Shown in pieces: positions 9,375-23,400 of a stretch of DNA of 64,000 bases. The stretch is from contig VXAA01005249.1 of assembly GCA_013399115.1 (NCBI GenBank), positions 49,234 through 113,233 of the forward strand, written 5' to 3'. A model generated the notes under the pieces. It was not told the DNA's origin and searched no databases. It saw only the letters and a list, made by a program, of their open reading frames with translations. The translations under genes and the position numbers were made by a program. How positions within the stretch are numbered: the first letter of the stretch is position 1; each line of letters begins with the position of its first letter. This DNA is from Anseranas semipalmata. Taxonomy: Eukaryota > Chordata > Aves > Anseriformes > Anseranatidae.

Positions 9375-12300
9375 AGATTCCCAGGGAACTTAGGTTCTTT
9401 CCAGATTGGAAGTCAAGTAAATGGTTGAGGACTGAAATTTTAGTCTTGGTCTCTAAAAATGAGATTGGGAACCTTTATGCATATGCTCAAATTTGATATC
9501 TATTTCACAGCACAAGCATGTGCTGTTAACAACAAGGGAGCATGGAGACAACAGATGAATAAATTGTTCCATTATGGCAAACGTCAATATGTTAATAGTG
9601 ATATATGGGCTTCTGTATGCAGCAACTATTTGTTGTGAATTTGGCCATGACACTAAGGTATGGTACCAAATGAATAATAATATATTTTCCATGTCTCAGC
9701 CTTGAAAAACAGGACAAGAAATGACTAGTACAGAACAGGTGTTAGGTACATGGTTAAGTGTTCTAATGGCACAAACCAGGTGGAGACATAACATTTTTTA
9801 ATGTCAGGAAAACTTGAGCAGAAAAACGTGGCAACATCCATTTCCAGAAACAAACACAGAATAGACTTTGGATTCATGCATAAATATTACCTACATGTCT
9901 AGAGCTCTATACCTGAATTGTATCAGAACCTTATGTTGTGCTTAAGAAAGTGCAAATTTCTCATTATTGTCATCTGGAATGAGAACAAACAAACCTAGCA
10001 AAATGCTGCCTGCCTGAGTCTGTACACAGCACTGCAGAAGTTCAGTGCTCTCTCATCTCAAAGTGGTATTAATGTCCAGAGTCACTGTATGAAGTGGGCT
10101 TGGCTAATGTCCACCATGCTGTCTGTAGGAGGCAGAGTGCACTAGACTCTGTATAGAAATATTAGAGTTCTTTCTTTTACTATATATTTTTTTTTTCTTT
10201 AGAATATATCCCTACTGTCACTTTTGTTGGAGACCCATGCTATTACTGTTGCTTCTGAAGTCTGGATGATTTTCCTTTACAAACCAGGGCTCTGGATCCT
10301 GGACTGGCCTTGGCCAGTATTACTTATGCCAAAGCACGTTTGAGTGATACTCTATCTTTTTCAAGGTTACAGCTGGCTCAAATCTTCTCATCAGATGAAA
10401 TCAATTCTGTGCTTGTGACATGGAGGTTTTTGGTGGAGAGATGGGAGAACCTGTGAGAAGGGATTGTAAGTGCAATCATTAGAGGTTTGGAAAATACTGT
10501 CTAGTTTCAGAGATCCCTGAGAAGACAGGGGCTATATTATCTCTTTCTCTGTTTTCTGTGAATCTATTTCTTCTGGTGGTTCCCTACCCATTCTCATTCA
10601 CCACGTATTTGGGATTAACAAGTGTCTCATAGCTGCCTATGTTCTACTCTTCTTCCACTAGTCAATCTCCTCCTGTAAATAGGACTGGTCTGGGACACAG
10701 CTGGAAGTCCCAGAGAACCAAATTTTCTAATCCTCCCATTGCCTTGCAAAGGTTAGCTTCTGAGAGCTGAGAAATGTTTCAAGCTCCGAGTATTTGGCAA
10801 GAACAAGAAGAGGGGCTGTGCAGGCAGGCAGATGCTTAGGCTAGACACCTAGTCCACAGATATATAGTGTTGTACCTTTTGGTCTGCCATGCAAGGCAGT
10901 CTCCATCCCTATGTGTCCTGATAATGAAAGGGTAGTGGAATATTAGGATCAGGTTGCATACAAGCATAAGTGTGATTGGGTTACAATCATGACTGTCTTA
11001 GTGTTCGTTAACAACATGATTCAGCCAAAACAACAACATTATCTAGTTATCTTTTGACTGATTTTAAAAACTGTTCGGACTGTATAGAAGGATATATATA
11101 TATATATAACAATTAAACAAGCAAAACCCACAATGATATAGTTTAAGCAAGAATTATAGAATTATAGAGGACTTGGGAAGGTTCTTATTAAACAAGAAAA
11201 GGTTATTGAGATGATTAATAAAATATAAAAACATAAAATGCTGTCTGGAACTAATAAGAACTGATAAAACAGAAATTAAAACCTTTTCCAAAATACGGAA
11301 GAGATTTAGCTTCTATATTGCTGGCACAAAGTAACTTCATTTCTGTAATGGTTACTTTATTTGGAAAGGGAAACCTTTCTTTCTCTAAATATCTTCATAC
11401 TTCACATACAGGTTTTTGTACCATCTGCATTCTGTGAAAAACAAATAACTCATGTAAGAGGGATTCTGACATGTGTTAAACACCAGATAAATGGTTTTTA
11501 TCTGGCTAGATGGCATGGTACAGGGACACAGAGACGTTTGTCAGGATAGGCAGGATTTTTGTGAGAACTGTTTATTGATAGAAAAATGCAGTTTTACTTC
11601 ACTAAAAGTATTCGCATGCTTGACTTGTCCTTGTGTAGTGATTTTGCCCAAACAACTGCCCTGAATTTTCAACATTCCTGAAATATTTTTCTTCTGTGTG
11701 TTTAAATTATTGGGACTTGGCTAATAAAGTGGGTTTATTGCTGTTGACAAAATCAGCAAAGAAGATTTGGTTCTTGTACCCATCATTGTGCATTGGAATG
11801 CTTATGGTTAGCAGTGTTCTGAGAGGTGTCTTGCAGACCAATCATTTAATTTCTCTGAGTCATAAAAAGACTGAATATTACACATATCATCACTCAGAAA
11901 GTGGGTGCTATATGGCATGATCTAGGTACAGGCAGTATGTCCCCCAGGGAACCACTGGGAAACCGAATGTTCACATAGAAAGACCTGAAGTGAGACTGCT
12001 CATTTCAAATATTAGATTTTATCCAATATATATATATATTGTAAATAGTTTTGTAAACAATTTTTTCTCAGTTTTTGGCAGAAACTCACATTAGGTTGAA
12101 AGAGAACACTTTAATAATGAATTCTATGTTCTCTAGAAAATGAAAAGTAATTAATTGTCCTCAAGGCTCTTAACACTTAACAGTAAAAATGACAGATATA
12201 ATCAGATTTGAAACAGCTTCAGTTCTGACTTTCTCTGGTTTGGTTAACCAGGAATTATTTCCTTACAGGAACTTGAACTAACACAGGCATAGAGAAGAAC

Positions 12301-15300
12301 CAATATTTTCCATATGAATACAATTTTGCAGCAATACATTCATTGCACATATTGAAAGTAAACATGTAATCAGAGCTACCTAACCCTAACTACACTTGGA
12401 CACCACTAATAAGCATTAGTTCAGACTTACTTGCAGAAAACTAATGAAATAAACACCAGACAGATATTATTCAATGTCTTCACTGGAAATCATGTCATAA
12501 CAATGAAAGTACATCATTCTCTTGGTTAACTTCAAGGCCAAAGAAATAGACAAAATGTAAGTAAATCATCACATCGGTTATTTTCATGGGTTATCACTTG
12601 AAAGAACAGAAAGAAAGTATATACATTAGGTCAAATGTAACTGAAGAGCTCAGTAAGTGTGAAATCTGCTGGAAAACTTAAATCAAGCAGACCAAACTGG
12701 TAGGTAGGAACAGGGTTAAAAAGAAAAGGAAATATAAAATCATCACATATTTAAAACAGACAAATAATCAACTACTTGGTAATACTAATATGGGTGAACC
12801 TGATTAAAGACTAGTAAGCATACACAGAACCTTTTTTTAATAGCTCCTGGTTTTGAGTTCATAAGAACTTATAGTATTTGTTGGGTTTAACTAGCACAAG
12901 GAAGAAGAGATTTTGGCCATATGTTTTGTAGTGTAAGTAAAACTTTTCCTTCAGGGCTTGAATGTCAGTTTGTAATCTAAATTACTAAAAGGTTTGATTG
13001 ATTTGGTATTCTCATATTGCTGGGTCCCACTGAAAAAAAAACAGTGTGTTACTTCCCCTAAATGGAAGCGCTCAGTTTCCAAAAAGGAACTTTCCAGCAA
13101 AATTTTCAGAGACCCATGTGACAAATTTAGCTTTATCTACTTTGAATTTTAGTAGGTCAAAGGTCCACTAAATCTATATACATTAAGCTATATAGTTAAT
13201 TCAGGATAAGTTAACTGCATAGGATAGAGAGGTGTACCTTTTTTTCACTCTATTAGCTTTAGAGTGGTTTGTGAAAAGTTGCTTTGGTTAGACTGTTCAT
13301 GTCTGGAGGTTTTTTTTTTTTCTGCCTCTACTTCTGACTTTGCTTCTTCCCCAAGCTCTTTTACTCGATCTTAACCAGGTGTGAGAGATATCACCTGTCT
13401 ATGTAGATAACTGGGCAGTTCTGCTGACACATATGACTTGCTGAATGAATTAAGTGTTCATTTAGTAGGCAGGTTGCAACTCATATCACCTCAGTCTTAG
13501 CCTTGGAGAGTTAGGTTTGCAAATCTATGATTGAACTGTAACACAGCTTGGACTTACTGCGCAGCAAACCTCTAAGGCTACTGACTTGACTCACAGAGAC
13601 AAAGCCAAATGAAGTTTCATATTTTCCCAGTCATTCTTTCAAAGCAGTGAAATATGGTGTGATTTCAGCTCAATGGTGATTGAAGTCAGCAGAATCTTGT
13701 ATGTAAGAGTCTGAAATCAGAGCTGGTAAACAAATGGCAGAATCATTTCACAAGCTGGAACATTGCATTTAGTTTCAAAAATCCAAATCAGGAATGTAGT
13801 TGTGGGGTAACAGTGCCTTCAGACAACCTTATAAATCCTTAAACTCTAGCTGAGGTGTTCTCAGGTAACCTCATCAGATGCACCACTTTAATATACATTG
13901 TCTATCTGAGATAGGTCCTGGTCATTTCCTGAAGATGATAGTAAACAAGGATATGAAAATCATATCTTAATGAAAAACCACAACTCTCATCTCAATAACA
14001 TAAACTAGTTTATCTCTGGGTCTAGTATGACATATAATTTGATTCATTAGAGTAGCAAGTGATAAACCAGAATGGTTACTTCCCCATCTACCAGGAACAC
14101 TGGAAAGATGTTTAGCTGAGGAAGGAAGCTTGTACGGATGTTTCGTTCTGTTCTTTGAGTTACTAGAACGGAAGTGGGCACATCTGGGTGGGCTTTATTT
14201 GGACCAGGATGGGAACTCTGCCTGGTCACAAGATCTGTTTCTATTAAAGATGCAGGGTTCATCTAATTCATTTCAGAGAAGTCTTTCATAATTAGCTGAC
14301 TCATACACCAATGCTATCCAATCCAGATGAGGGGTGGGGGAATGGTGAAATAGCTTGCAGAGCTACAGCTTCCCCCTCTCAGTTCTTTGTTAACTCTTAA
14401 AAACCCTTTATTCATTATGTCTGAAGGCATGAATGAAGAATCTAACTTTAACTATATCTTTAACTTTCTAGCACTGGAATTTGGAAAGGAATGTATTTAT
14501 TAGTGACTGATGTTGCAAGAAACATTTTGCAACAAAGTAGTGAGATGACATCAGAGCAGTGGCTGTTGGGAGCTTAAATGATTACTTTTTGAGTTTATAA
14601 ACAAGTTATTATACAAACTTGTGCGATAAAATACATTGCATGCTTCTATTTTAGCTTATTTATTTTTAATTTAATCAAAATTCACAGAAACTAAAATTAG
14701 ACAGATGAATACAACAGATCTCCTAAAAACTCGCTGATTCTTCATAATGATCAGTGGGATGTCAGGTGAACAGCCTGGATTTCTGGATGTGCTTTATCTT
14801 CCACACGGTGTGGTTCCATCACTATACCGATTACTCAGGTGTATCATCTGGCACTTCTGCCTTCAAAGACATCACTTGAGCCTAGTGAACTCTGGGAAAA
14901 AATGTCATGTAAATTCTGATGGGTTCATTCTCCTCAAAACTAGTAGAAGCAGGAGGTATTAAGGTGAGTGTCCGAACCAAAGTTCACTCCCGCTTACAGT
15001 CCTCATAACCGTTTTAGAAGAACCCATTTCTCAGACAGGAATGAAGCTACAGTGGAACATGTCTGAATAATCTCTTGTATGAGTGGATGTGGTCTTTCTG
15101 GATCCAGAAATAAGAAGTCTTTGAAATGTTTTGTGCATGGATAAATGAGAAACTGTGATAACTGCTGGCTTTGGTAGTTGCAGCCTGAATGACACTTCAA
15201 TAGTACAATTCTTTTTAGATTCCTGATATGATAGCCCTTATAACTGTCCTTGAGAATTATTTAGTCCATGCTACCTATGATGCACATCATGCTGCCAGGT

Positions 15301-16967
15301 AATAAAAGACGATTTTGCATCTGCTAGTTTAAAAAAAATTCTGGTTTTCTAGAAAGGAAACAACAACAAAAAAAAAAAAATGGAGAAATCTAAGCAGCTA
15401 CAGTACTGCTGGGAGAGTAACTGAAGGAAGCAACAACATTTAGTGGGAAAAGAAGAAGAGACATTTTACATTGCTAATAATAATACATTTGTATATAAAG
15501 CTGTTGTTGAGTCCTACTGCACTCACCACAATTTGTGGCCTTAGAAAAGAAGAAAAGATATTAGCCTGCTTTGGACTGATTGTGGCTAACATACATCTTG
15601 CTGTTGCTGGCTGAAAAAGAAGCTGAGGACTTGAAAAGATGGAACTAAGTAGAATCTATCCCACTACAGTCTTATCTTCAATCTTGAGCAGTTTTGTTCC
15701 AGGGATAGGGCTAGCTTCAGTGACTGGGGGAGAAGGGGGAAAAGGATGAGTAACATGGTCATTGCAATCAAAAAACAAAAGCAAGAGACTGACCCATTCA
15801 AACTGCAAGGCTAGTGGAAGAAAACTAGAAAATCCAAATCCTAGAAGCTTAAATTCAGATAACAGGTACTTGTTCTGGAGTTATATGATGTCTGAACACT
15901 TAAGATTAGCAGATGGTATCTGACACTTTACTGTTATCCATTTGGCAACTAAAGATAAAATGCTGCTCTTCAAAACACAACTAAGAGGAGAAAGACACCC
16001 CTCTATTAGCTCTTTCTCAGACTGTATCTAGTCTGTGAGTTACTCAGTTCAGGGGAAGCAAAGATAAAGAGCACCTTTGGTGCTTAAAATTTAATTGCTT
16101 TTAATAACTAGTAGCTTTTTTTTTTTTTTCCACAGTCTTTTCTAACTGCTGAATGTGTCTACTGTAGTACAGCATATCCTTATCTTCCTCTCATACTGCA
16201 AGTTCTACAAGCTACTTCTAAGCTGAAGTATCTTTCTTGTAAAGAATTGCAAGGCCCCATGTCAGAATAAAGAAGCAGTTTGAAATCCCCTAGAATACTC
16301 CTCTTTAAGCAACAGCCTGTGAATGACAGTCAAATTTACATGCTTTTCAAGTAAATAGAAGAGCAGGACAGCTGTCAAACAGATGTGGAACTTCAACTTT
16401 AAATAATAAGCAAGTGTTTCCATTAGACACATCCTAATCATTTGTATATTTATTCTCTTGTCTTCCTAAAAGCTAATATTAAAAAAGGCTAGTGTTTACA
16501 GTTTGTCCAAAAACAGAGGACAGTCTAAAATAAGAGACAATAAGCATCATGTAATCAGGCATTGTTTAGAACATCTGCTCCCATTTAGGCTTTGGAGTAA
16601 CCTACATCTGTTTTAGACAATTTTTTTTTTTTTTTAATGTAATTGTTCCCCTATTCAATCTTAAGTAAATTTCTGATTTCTTTCTAACTATGCATGTTAA
16701 AGAAAAATTTGCCTCAGTACTAATGCTGTGAATCATATAATTTCAGAGATCTTGAGTCAGAAAGCTTGTGAACTCAAAAATTTTACTTTTGTATACATTT
16801 TACAGTTTTCTAGGTTCTTGACTCATGAAGGTGAACTTTCTCAAACTGTTCTGTCTGATTAGAGGTATGAGAACAGTATTGAACATGAAAACTGTGAATT
16901 TTGTATAACCACATGACTCCAGGTAGGAAGGTTTTCAGAAAACTGTCAGCTAAAACAATATTGTCCC
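9375..16967. other. Unique non-coding DNA
   Basis: No gene recognised. Minor structure: an interrupted palindrome ACTGGCC-TT-GGCCAGT at 10303-10318, AT dinucleotide runs at 11092-11109 and 12026-12039, and T or A runs at 13310-13321, 15368-15380, 16116-16129 and 16621-16635. A possible eroded CR1 tail (repeated ATAGAATTATAGA then CTTGGGAAGG) lies at about 11153-11180, too short to call firmly. Confidence 0.65.
11092..11109 (+). repeat. AT dinucleotide repeat
   Basis: Nine AT units; a shorter AT run is present at 12026-12039. Confidence 0.9.
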
Positions 16968-17102
16968 AGAATGACAAAATCATTGAAGTTGAAGGTGTTT
17001 GGAGATTGTCTAGTCCAACCTGCCCCGTGCTTAAAGCAAGATGAACTAGAGCATGTTGCTTAGGTCCACATCCAGTCAGGTTTTGAATATCTCCAAGGAT
17101 CC
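16968..17102 (-). mobile_element. CR1 LINE fragment H (3' end)
   Basis: On the minus strand this is the last part of a CR1 element. On the + strand it shows the inverted CR1 tail (CATTGAAGTTGAAGG, then TAGTCCAACCTGCCC) and then the inverted ORF2/3'-UTR junction (GAGCATGTTGCTTAGG, TTTTGAATATCTCCAAGGAT). It is heavily 5'-truncated, diverged and non-coding. The open frame that overlaps it on the minus strand is incidental. Confidence 0.8.
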
Positions 17103-17790
17103 TGTAAGTAAAATAGGAAAAATTCAGTGTGGGAGCCAATGCCTTGTTCTGTGGCACTGGCACAAGGTAGACTTCATTTGGTACCCAGTTGCAATTCAAG
17201 AAGAATGAGCCAGGACTTATTATTTCAGCTGTGTTACATTAGTACCGCTTCCTCCTTCTAGCATGCGGTATTCATTTTGCTTATTTTGCTCTGAAGGAAA
17301 CCTATATAGACGTGATGTTTAATGTCAGCTTAACATTCAAGAACATTGACAAATGGATACCTTACTGAAGCTTCTCTGCCTACAAAAGGAAGCAGTAACA
17401 CTTCTGCTTATTCTGCAGCCTCCTAAGAGTTGATTGGTTGTCTCTACCTGCTGCTAATTAGCATCTTACTGAATTGTGCTTTAAAAATATTTTTCCTTCC
17501 CTTTCCTTTTATTTAATTTCATCAGTTACAGTCTTCAGCTAATGGATTTGGGTAATCTGCTCTGTTTTCTCAAGTCTGATCTTTCTGGCAGCTTCATTTG
17601 GTCTCTTTGCTCCTCTCTTGCCCTTCCACAGCCCCTGCAATGATATGCATAACATAACAGGATCGCAAAGCTGTTGTCCCAAAGAAGCAAAACAGGGGGC
17701 TGATTGGTGTAGAAGAGACGTTCACAGAGTATTGTCTGGAATAAAAGGGCATAGTATTTTTGGAGGAAGTTTAGATATAATTTCTTAAGA
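17103..17790. other. Unique non-coding DNA between CR1 copies
   Basis: Nothing recognised; moderately AT-rich sequence with no convincing open frame. Confidence 0.6.
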
Positions 17791-18336
17791 TTAGTTAAGA
17801 TTCTTGTGAGACCCCACTTGTAGTACTGTGTTCAGCTCTGGGACCGCAGCACGAAAAAGACATGGACCTATTAGAACAAGTTCAGAGGAGGGCCACAAAG
17901 ATGACCAGAGGGCTGGAGCACCTCTCCTATGAAAACAGGCTGAGGGAGTTGGGGTTGTTCAGCCTGGAGAAGAGAAGGCTCCGGGGAGACCTTATAGCGG
18001 CCTTCCAGTACCTAAAGGGGGCTACAGGAAAGCTGGGGAGGGACTCTTTGTCAGGGAGTGCAGTGATAGGACAAGGGGCAATGGCTTTAAACTAAAAGTG
18101 GGTAGATTTAGATTAGATATAAGGAAGAAATTCTTTATTGTGAGGGTGGTGAGGCACTGGAACAGGTTGCCCAGAGAAGCTGTGGATGTCCCATCCCTGG
18201 AAGTGTTCAAGCCCAGGTTGGATGGGGCCCTGGGCAACCTGATCTAGTGGGTGGCATCCCTGCCCATGGCGGGGGGGTTGGAACAAGATGATCTTAATGT
18301 CCCTTCTAATCCAAATGATTCTATGATTCTATGATT
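17791..18336 (+). mobile_element. CR1 LINE copy B, 5'-truncated
   Basis: CR1 3' end beginning within ORF2. Frame pieces: 17862-18095 encodes VQRRATKM...[20 protein letters not shown] and FQYLKG. A frameshift near 18050 then moves the frame, and the remainder encodes TRGNG, FRLDIRKKFF, RHWNRLP and PSLEVF before a TAG at 18245-18247. The 3' UTR ends in two ATTCTATG-type units. The 3'-end class is that of copy A. It is non-functional through truncation and at least one frameshift. It lies 85 bp tail-to-tail from the inverted fragment I. Confidence 0.95.
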
Positions 18337-18421
18337 AATTTAGCTCTAGTATTACAGATAAATAAGTTAAATATGAAAAGGAACTACTGAGTTGGAGCAC
18401 CAAAGCCATGTCTTGAGGTTT

Positions 18422-18481
18422 TCATAGAACGGCATAGGTTGAAAAGGACCTTAAAGATCATCTAGTTTCAACCCCCCTGCT
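18422..18481 (-). mobile_element. CR1 LINE tail fragment I, ends at an N
   Basis: Inverted CR1 3' terminus: TCATAGAACGG, AAAAGGACCTTAAAGATCA and a C run are the reverse complement of the CR1 3' UTR end. The homology stops exactly at the N at 18482. CR1 copies are normally cut at the 5' side, so a short minus-strand tail is possible, but the coincidence with an N suggests missing assembly sequence. Confidence 0.8.
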
Positions 18482-18482
18482 N

Positions 18483-21400
18483 CCTTTATAAGAACTGAAA
18501 AATCATTCTTTAGAAATCTCATTATCACTTGTTGTTTTGGAAAACATGGTCAGAAAACTACCTCTCTTTCTGTGTTTTCTGGAATTATACCCTAAAAGCA
18601 ACAAAAGCCTCTTGGGTCCCTGAGGAAAACTGGAAATGAGTAGTCCTATGTCAAGAAATCCTGTCATGGAGTGTTTTGTAGACCACTGCAGTATGCTCCA
18701 TGGCATGTGTTGGCTTTCTTTTGTGTGGGTAGGAGGGCTGGTGCCAAGTGTAGTTTTTTTTCCTCTTAGTCTGCAGAAGCCTGTTCAGGCTCTGTGTATG
18801 GTGTTACAAGTTGTACAAATGCAGAAATATTCCTGAAGATGTTATAAAAACATCTGCAGTAAGAATAAAAGAGTAAACATAATTTTAAACTTTTTAAATG
18901 GTTTGCTCTACTTGTTAAAAACCTTATGGGATCTCGCAGGGTTTTGGAAGCTTGCTGGGCTCTTCGTATTACTGCAGCAGGATGGTTCTGGGAACAAGTG
19001 TGACACTGCCTGAATTGTTGTCATGGTTTTCATGTGCACCCAAGTGTGGTGTAAGTAGGAGTGCTGGTTGCCAAAGAATTATTTGTGCTTTTTAAGAAGA
19101 AAGAAAAATCTTTAATCCTTTTTTGCATCTTTATATCTATTCACATGATGCCTTTAGTAGGAAAAATATTAAGCTTTTTTTTTTTTAAAAAAANTTAAAT
19201 GCCAGCTTGGCCCCTTGAACATAGCTGAGTCACACTGCAAGCACAGTGGAGCAGAAATAGACATCTGGGCTGACTTTAACCCAGTTGTATTGTGAAACTG
19301 ACATCTCAATGAGAAAATATTTATCCACTCCTGGTTAGTCTTGAAACTCAAGCTCTGTAGCTAGTGTTGTTGAAGCTTAGCTAAAACCAGCTTTCTCCAG
19401 CTAAGAGAGATGTTGTTTCACGTATGTCTCTGTGTATTGCCAAGGTACCTCCCATGAACAGTCTGGAAGCAGGCAAATGCTCCTGTGGAAGGGAATGACT
19501 GCATGAGCTGCTTCTGTTGAGATTGTCTCTTTCTTGTAGGTGGCCAGCGTTCTGGGTCTGTCCATTGCTTAGATCCACTCTGTTCACAGGTTTCACTGCC
19601 CAGTAATATTAAGCTCACAAATTCTGAGGTCTTGATAGGATACATTTTAAATGCTTTTCCAAAACTTTTGTCTGCATTCAACTGCCTTGTAAGCTGAAAG
19701 GGTGTTAAAAACACAAGTAACAAAAGTGATACTTTTTAGAAATGTGTGTAGTGTCAAAGGAATGCTGTGGCACAGACAAAATCTTTTGCAGGGAAGATAT
19801 CTTCTGAAGGCTGATACAGACATCCCTTCTAACATGGTACTGGCAAGAGCAATGCCTTCATGATCAGTAAATCAGGGAGTGCAGCACTGTTCTGCTGTTG
19901 ATTCAGACTGTTCCCCTGAAGAAGCGTTTTCAAGATCTGCCCTGCTATTACTGTGACTAATCTTAGTTTATGCTTTTAATTTTACAGCCAGTTTCCAGTA
20001 TCACATCCAATTCCTTTTGCATACCTTGGAAAGAGATGTCATAGAAAAGCTGAGAAATGGCTTGTAGAAATAAAGCTTCCTGTGCTCCTTATGTGGAGTT
20101 TGGCCATACAGGCAGACGAGGGAGTGTTAAGGGAAACTCTCACTGGTAACTGATAGAATTGGAGTAGAGACAAGATGAGCACAGGACCTGTGGTCTATCT
20201 CTTCACAACACTCAGCGGAGGCAGCTGACTGCACTGTTACTGGAGTACTCTACTATACGCTATGTTAAACTAGCAAAATACACATTCCCAAAGTGATCTG
20301 CTGCAGAGTCACTCTTTTTTTTTTTTTTCCTTTCTCCAGTACTACTTAGGGAGAAGTGTGTCCATGCAGTAAATATTTTGTAAAATGCATGAGGTGCTTG
20401 CAGGAATGTCAAGAGATAAAATATAAGTTGTGTAGGGAAGTATTTATCCCCTGATACTTCACAAAAAAATACAGATCACACATATGAATTAACTGAGTTT
20501 CTGCTGGCATTTTTTCAGCAGATATTCAAGGTCAGGCTGGGTGCATTCTACTCAGTACTTCGGTGGGTGTCCCACAGTGTCAAGTCTCTCAACATGAAAT
20601 GAATATTCCCATAGCTCTTAAGGCTCCATAGATTTGGTTTCTTCTTGTGGCAAATGTTACTTGTCATACTTTACCATGATATCCTACAAGGGCGGGGAAA
20701 GTATGTAATCTATGGGAAGTGGAAAAAGACAATACTGACACATTATTGTGTTATGTTGCTGAATAAACACCTCAAAGCCAGTGAACTACACTTGTACGCT
20801 ATGTGAATAAGGCACATTATCTTATTTAGTGGAATTTCCTTGCAATCAAAATAGCCAGAAACTTTCATTTTAAAAGAAGTCTGAATTTCTGACAGAGGGA
20901 GACTGCAGGCTGAGTGAAATGCTGGTATGCGATACTACCAGTGCTATATGTCTGGCCATCTATGAATTCAGTTTGTGAGATGTGGAACACTGCATAAACA
21001 CCCACAGCAGGTGTGAACTTACAGTGATACTGTGGAAGCTGGGAGAAGCTTAACAGCTCCCAGGATTTCGTCTTTCAGTTAATTTTCCAGTTCCTCTGGC
21101 AGGTAATTTTTCCTAACGAAGAATTGAAAAAATTGTTCTGTGGTGAGCAAATGTCCAAAATTACACCTCAAATAATTTTTCTGCTTTGAGGAATTGTTTT
21201 TCACTGTATAAAGATGTTTAAATTAAATTTATTAATTAAGAAGCTTATGTAGAAGCTCTTTTTTTAAAGGCCATGACTCAGTGGTCCAAATATATCAATA
21301 GCGTGGGTGTACAGAGGTCTTGCAGTTAATGAAATTGTGTCTGCTTACAGATTTTGCTCAGTTTCTAAGTCAATAATAAATTAGAATATTTAGCTACTGG

Positions 21401-22280
21401 GTAGAAAAAAAAAAAAAGGAAATAGATTTATTAGAGAACAGAAAAACAATAGTTCATCTTGCTTATACTTATTGTGCTCTGCCTATAATATAAATGTCTT
21501 CTGAGAGGCAAACACTGCATTTCTCTTATGAACAAAATTCAGATTTTCGTGGGGCAATGTGTGCTTCAAGAGACTCAGTGCTCTGTAAGGAAATTTGTAA
21601 TACTGGCCTGGACTGGTTTGCATCCATATCTTTACCTATGCTGCAGGTTGACTGTGGCCAAATTGCATGTTGTGCTGTGATATCTGGCCCCTGCTATCTC
21701 CTGAAGAGTACATGGAAATTACATGGGAAAGAGGTAATTTGTACAGGCCAAAGTCATGCCATTTGAAAACATACAGAGGCTGCAAATAACCAAGGAATCA
21801 AACTGCGTGGAAACCTCCCCTTCTGGGGCTTCCAGAAGACAGAGGAGGAAATGACATCTAAACTCTAGCATCCGCCAGACTTCACACATGGGATCTGGAA
21901 TACGGAAATGGACTCCCTACATGTCTATAGAGACATTTGGCACTTGCTGAAAGGGCAACATCTGTGGGTTTCTATCCTGCAGCAGCAGTGCAATGACGTG
22001 TTGAGCCTGTAGGGAAACTGGGGAAACAACAGGGCAGCATGGGCTTCCTTATATACACTAACCAAAGAACCTCTCCTTTCTTGGTTAATCAGTACTGTTT
22101 TGTTCCTTCTGCCACTACAAGAAGTCTCATGCAACCTTACTGACACTGCTGCATGAAGTTAGATAATTCTGTTTCGGCTGTAGCCTGTTTGTGTGCTTCC
22201 TTTAGATTTTTTTTTTTTTTTAATCTCTTTCTTCCCAAACCTCAGGTTTAAGTTTTTAGTGAAGCTGCCTTTTTTCAACA

Positions 22281-22317
<37 letters not shown>

Positions 22318-23338
22318 CCGCCAGTTGTTCTAACACTGCTCACGAAGAAGTGAAGGAGTCTGAAATGGGTCTAGACATACAGAATAAGGGTGGTGTATTC
22401 AGAAGTTGTGGTCTGAACTTGGAGAAAACATGAGATTCAGATCTGAGAGAGAGGAGTGAGATGCTAGATCCTCATTCATATAGGTAAACTCAGGAGGAGA
22501 AGGGTCTAAGGGTACTTAAGAAATTTGGTCACCACTCACACGCAGCTCCAGAACACGAAGAGCAATGGAACTTGTATATTCATTTGTTAACATGCACAAA
22601 ACAAAACAAAACAACCTAACATTTCTAAACTCATTAGAAGCAGAAGGATTGAATCAAATTTCTGTTATGTTTAAAAGAAAACAAACATGCCAATTGGTAC
22701 ACATATGAATATTTTTTTCATTACTTCTGTCTTACACAAGTAAAAACTGCTGAATGAAAGAGATTTGAATGAGATTTAACTTTACTGAAACTCAAGTAAA
22801 AAATCTATTTCAATACTGTTTTGTCATTTTACATCCCTATTTGTTCATATCCTCTATTATAAGCTTTAGAGATAAATGTCTTTTCTTCCATTGTTTACTT
22901 ATGAGCTCATTTATGGTTTGGCACTAGTCAATTTATGTTTACTTTTTTTTTCCTGAGTCAGACTTTTCTCCATGAAACCAATCAACACGCTCTCAAATAC
23001 TTGAGCAAAACCCTATGTGATAAGCCCACGGCCAGGTTTGGAGGTGGTGGTCATAAACAGCTGGAATATTTTAGTTGTCCTACTGAACATGCTTGGGTTA
23101 TAAGACATTTTTCATCCTTATTGTTGTAAACAAAAGAGAAAATGAAATTATATCTATTCAGTATTGCTGTCTGCCATGCTAGATGGAAAACATCTCTTGT
23201 GTTACTCTGCTGCCATTGATACACAACACTTAAAGCATCAGTTTTCTACTGCTTGTGCAGTAGAGGAATGTGCTAGCATGGAGCTATGTGGCTGCTGTCC
23301 ATTAAGAGAAGGAGTCAAATTTTCTCTATTAGTTGCAT
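18483..23338. other. Unique non-coding DNA
   Basis: No gene or transposon recognised. Contains a T12/A7 junction with an N at 19194 (19175-19194), T runs at 20315-20328 and 22207-22221, an A13 run at 21405-21417 and the long poly-T at 22283-22317. Open frames of 60-100 codons overlap on both strands and look random. Confidence 0.65.
22283..22317 (+). repeat. Poly-T tract (35 nt)
   Basis: Uninterrupted 35 T followed by CCGCCAG, an acceptor-like arrangement on the + strand. No retrocopy body or target duplication recognised on either side. Confidence 0.95.
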
Positions 23339-23400
23339 ATAGAATTATAGGATATCTATCCTAAGCTGAAAGGGACCCACAAGGATAATCGAGTCCAATA
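23339..23400 (-). mobile_element. CR1 LINE tail fragment J
   Basis: Short inverted CR1 3' terminus: ATAGAATTATAGG, then AAAGGGACCCACAAGGAT and CGAGTCCAA. It shares the GGGACCCACAAGGAT class of tail with fragment K at 62.7 kb. Only about 60 bp survive; diverged and non-coding. Confidence 0.75.

Noticed and set aside
11153..11180. Possible CR1 tail scrap
   Set aside because: Repeated ATAGAATTATAGA then CTTGGGAAGG resembles an inverted CR1 end but is under 30 bp and too diverged to call.
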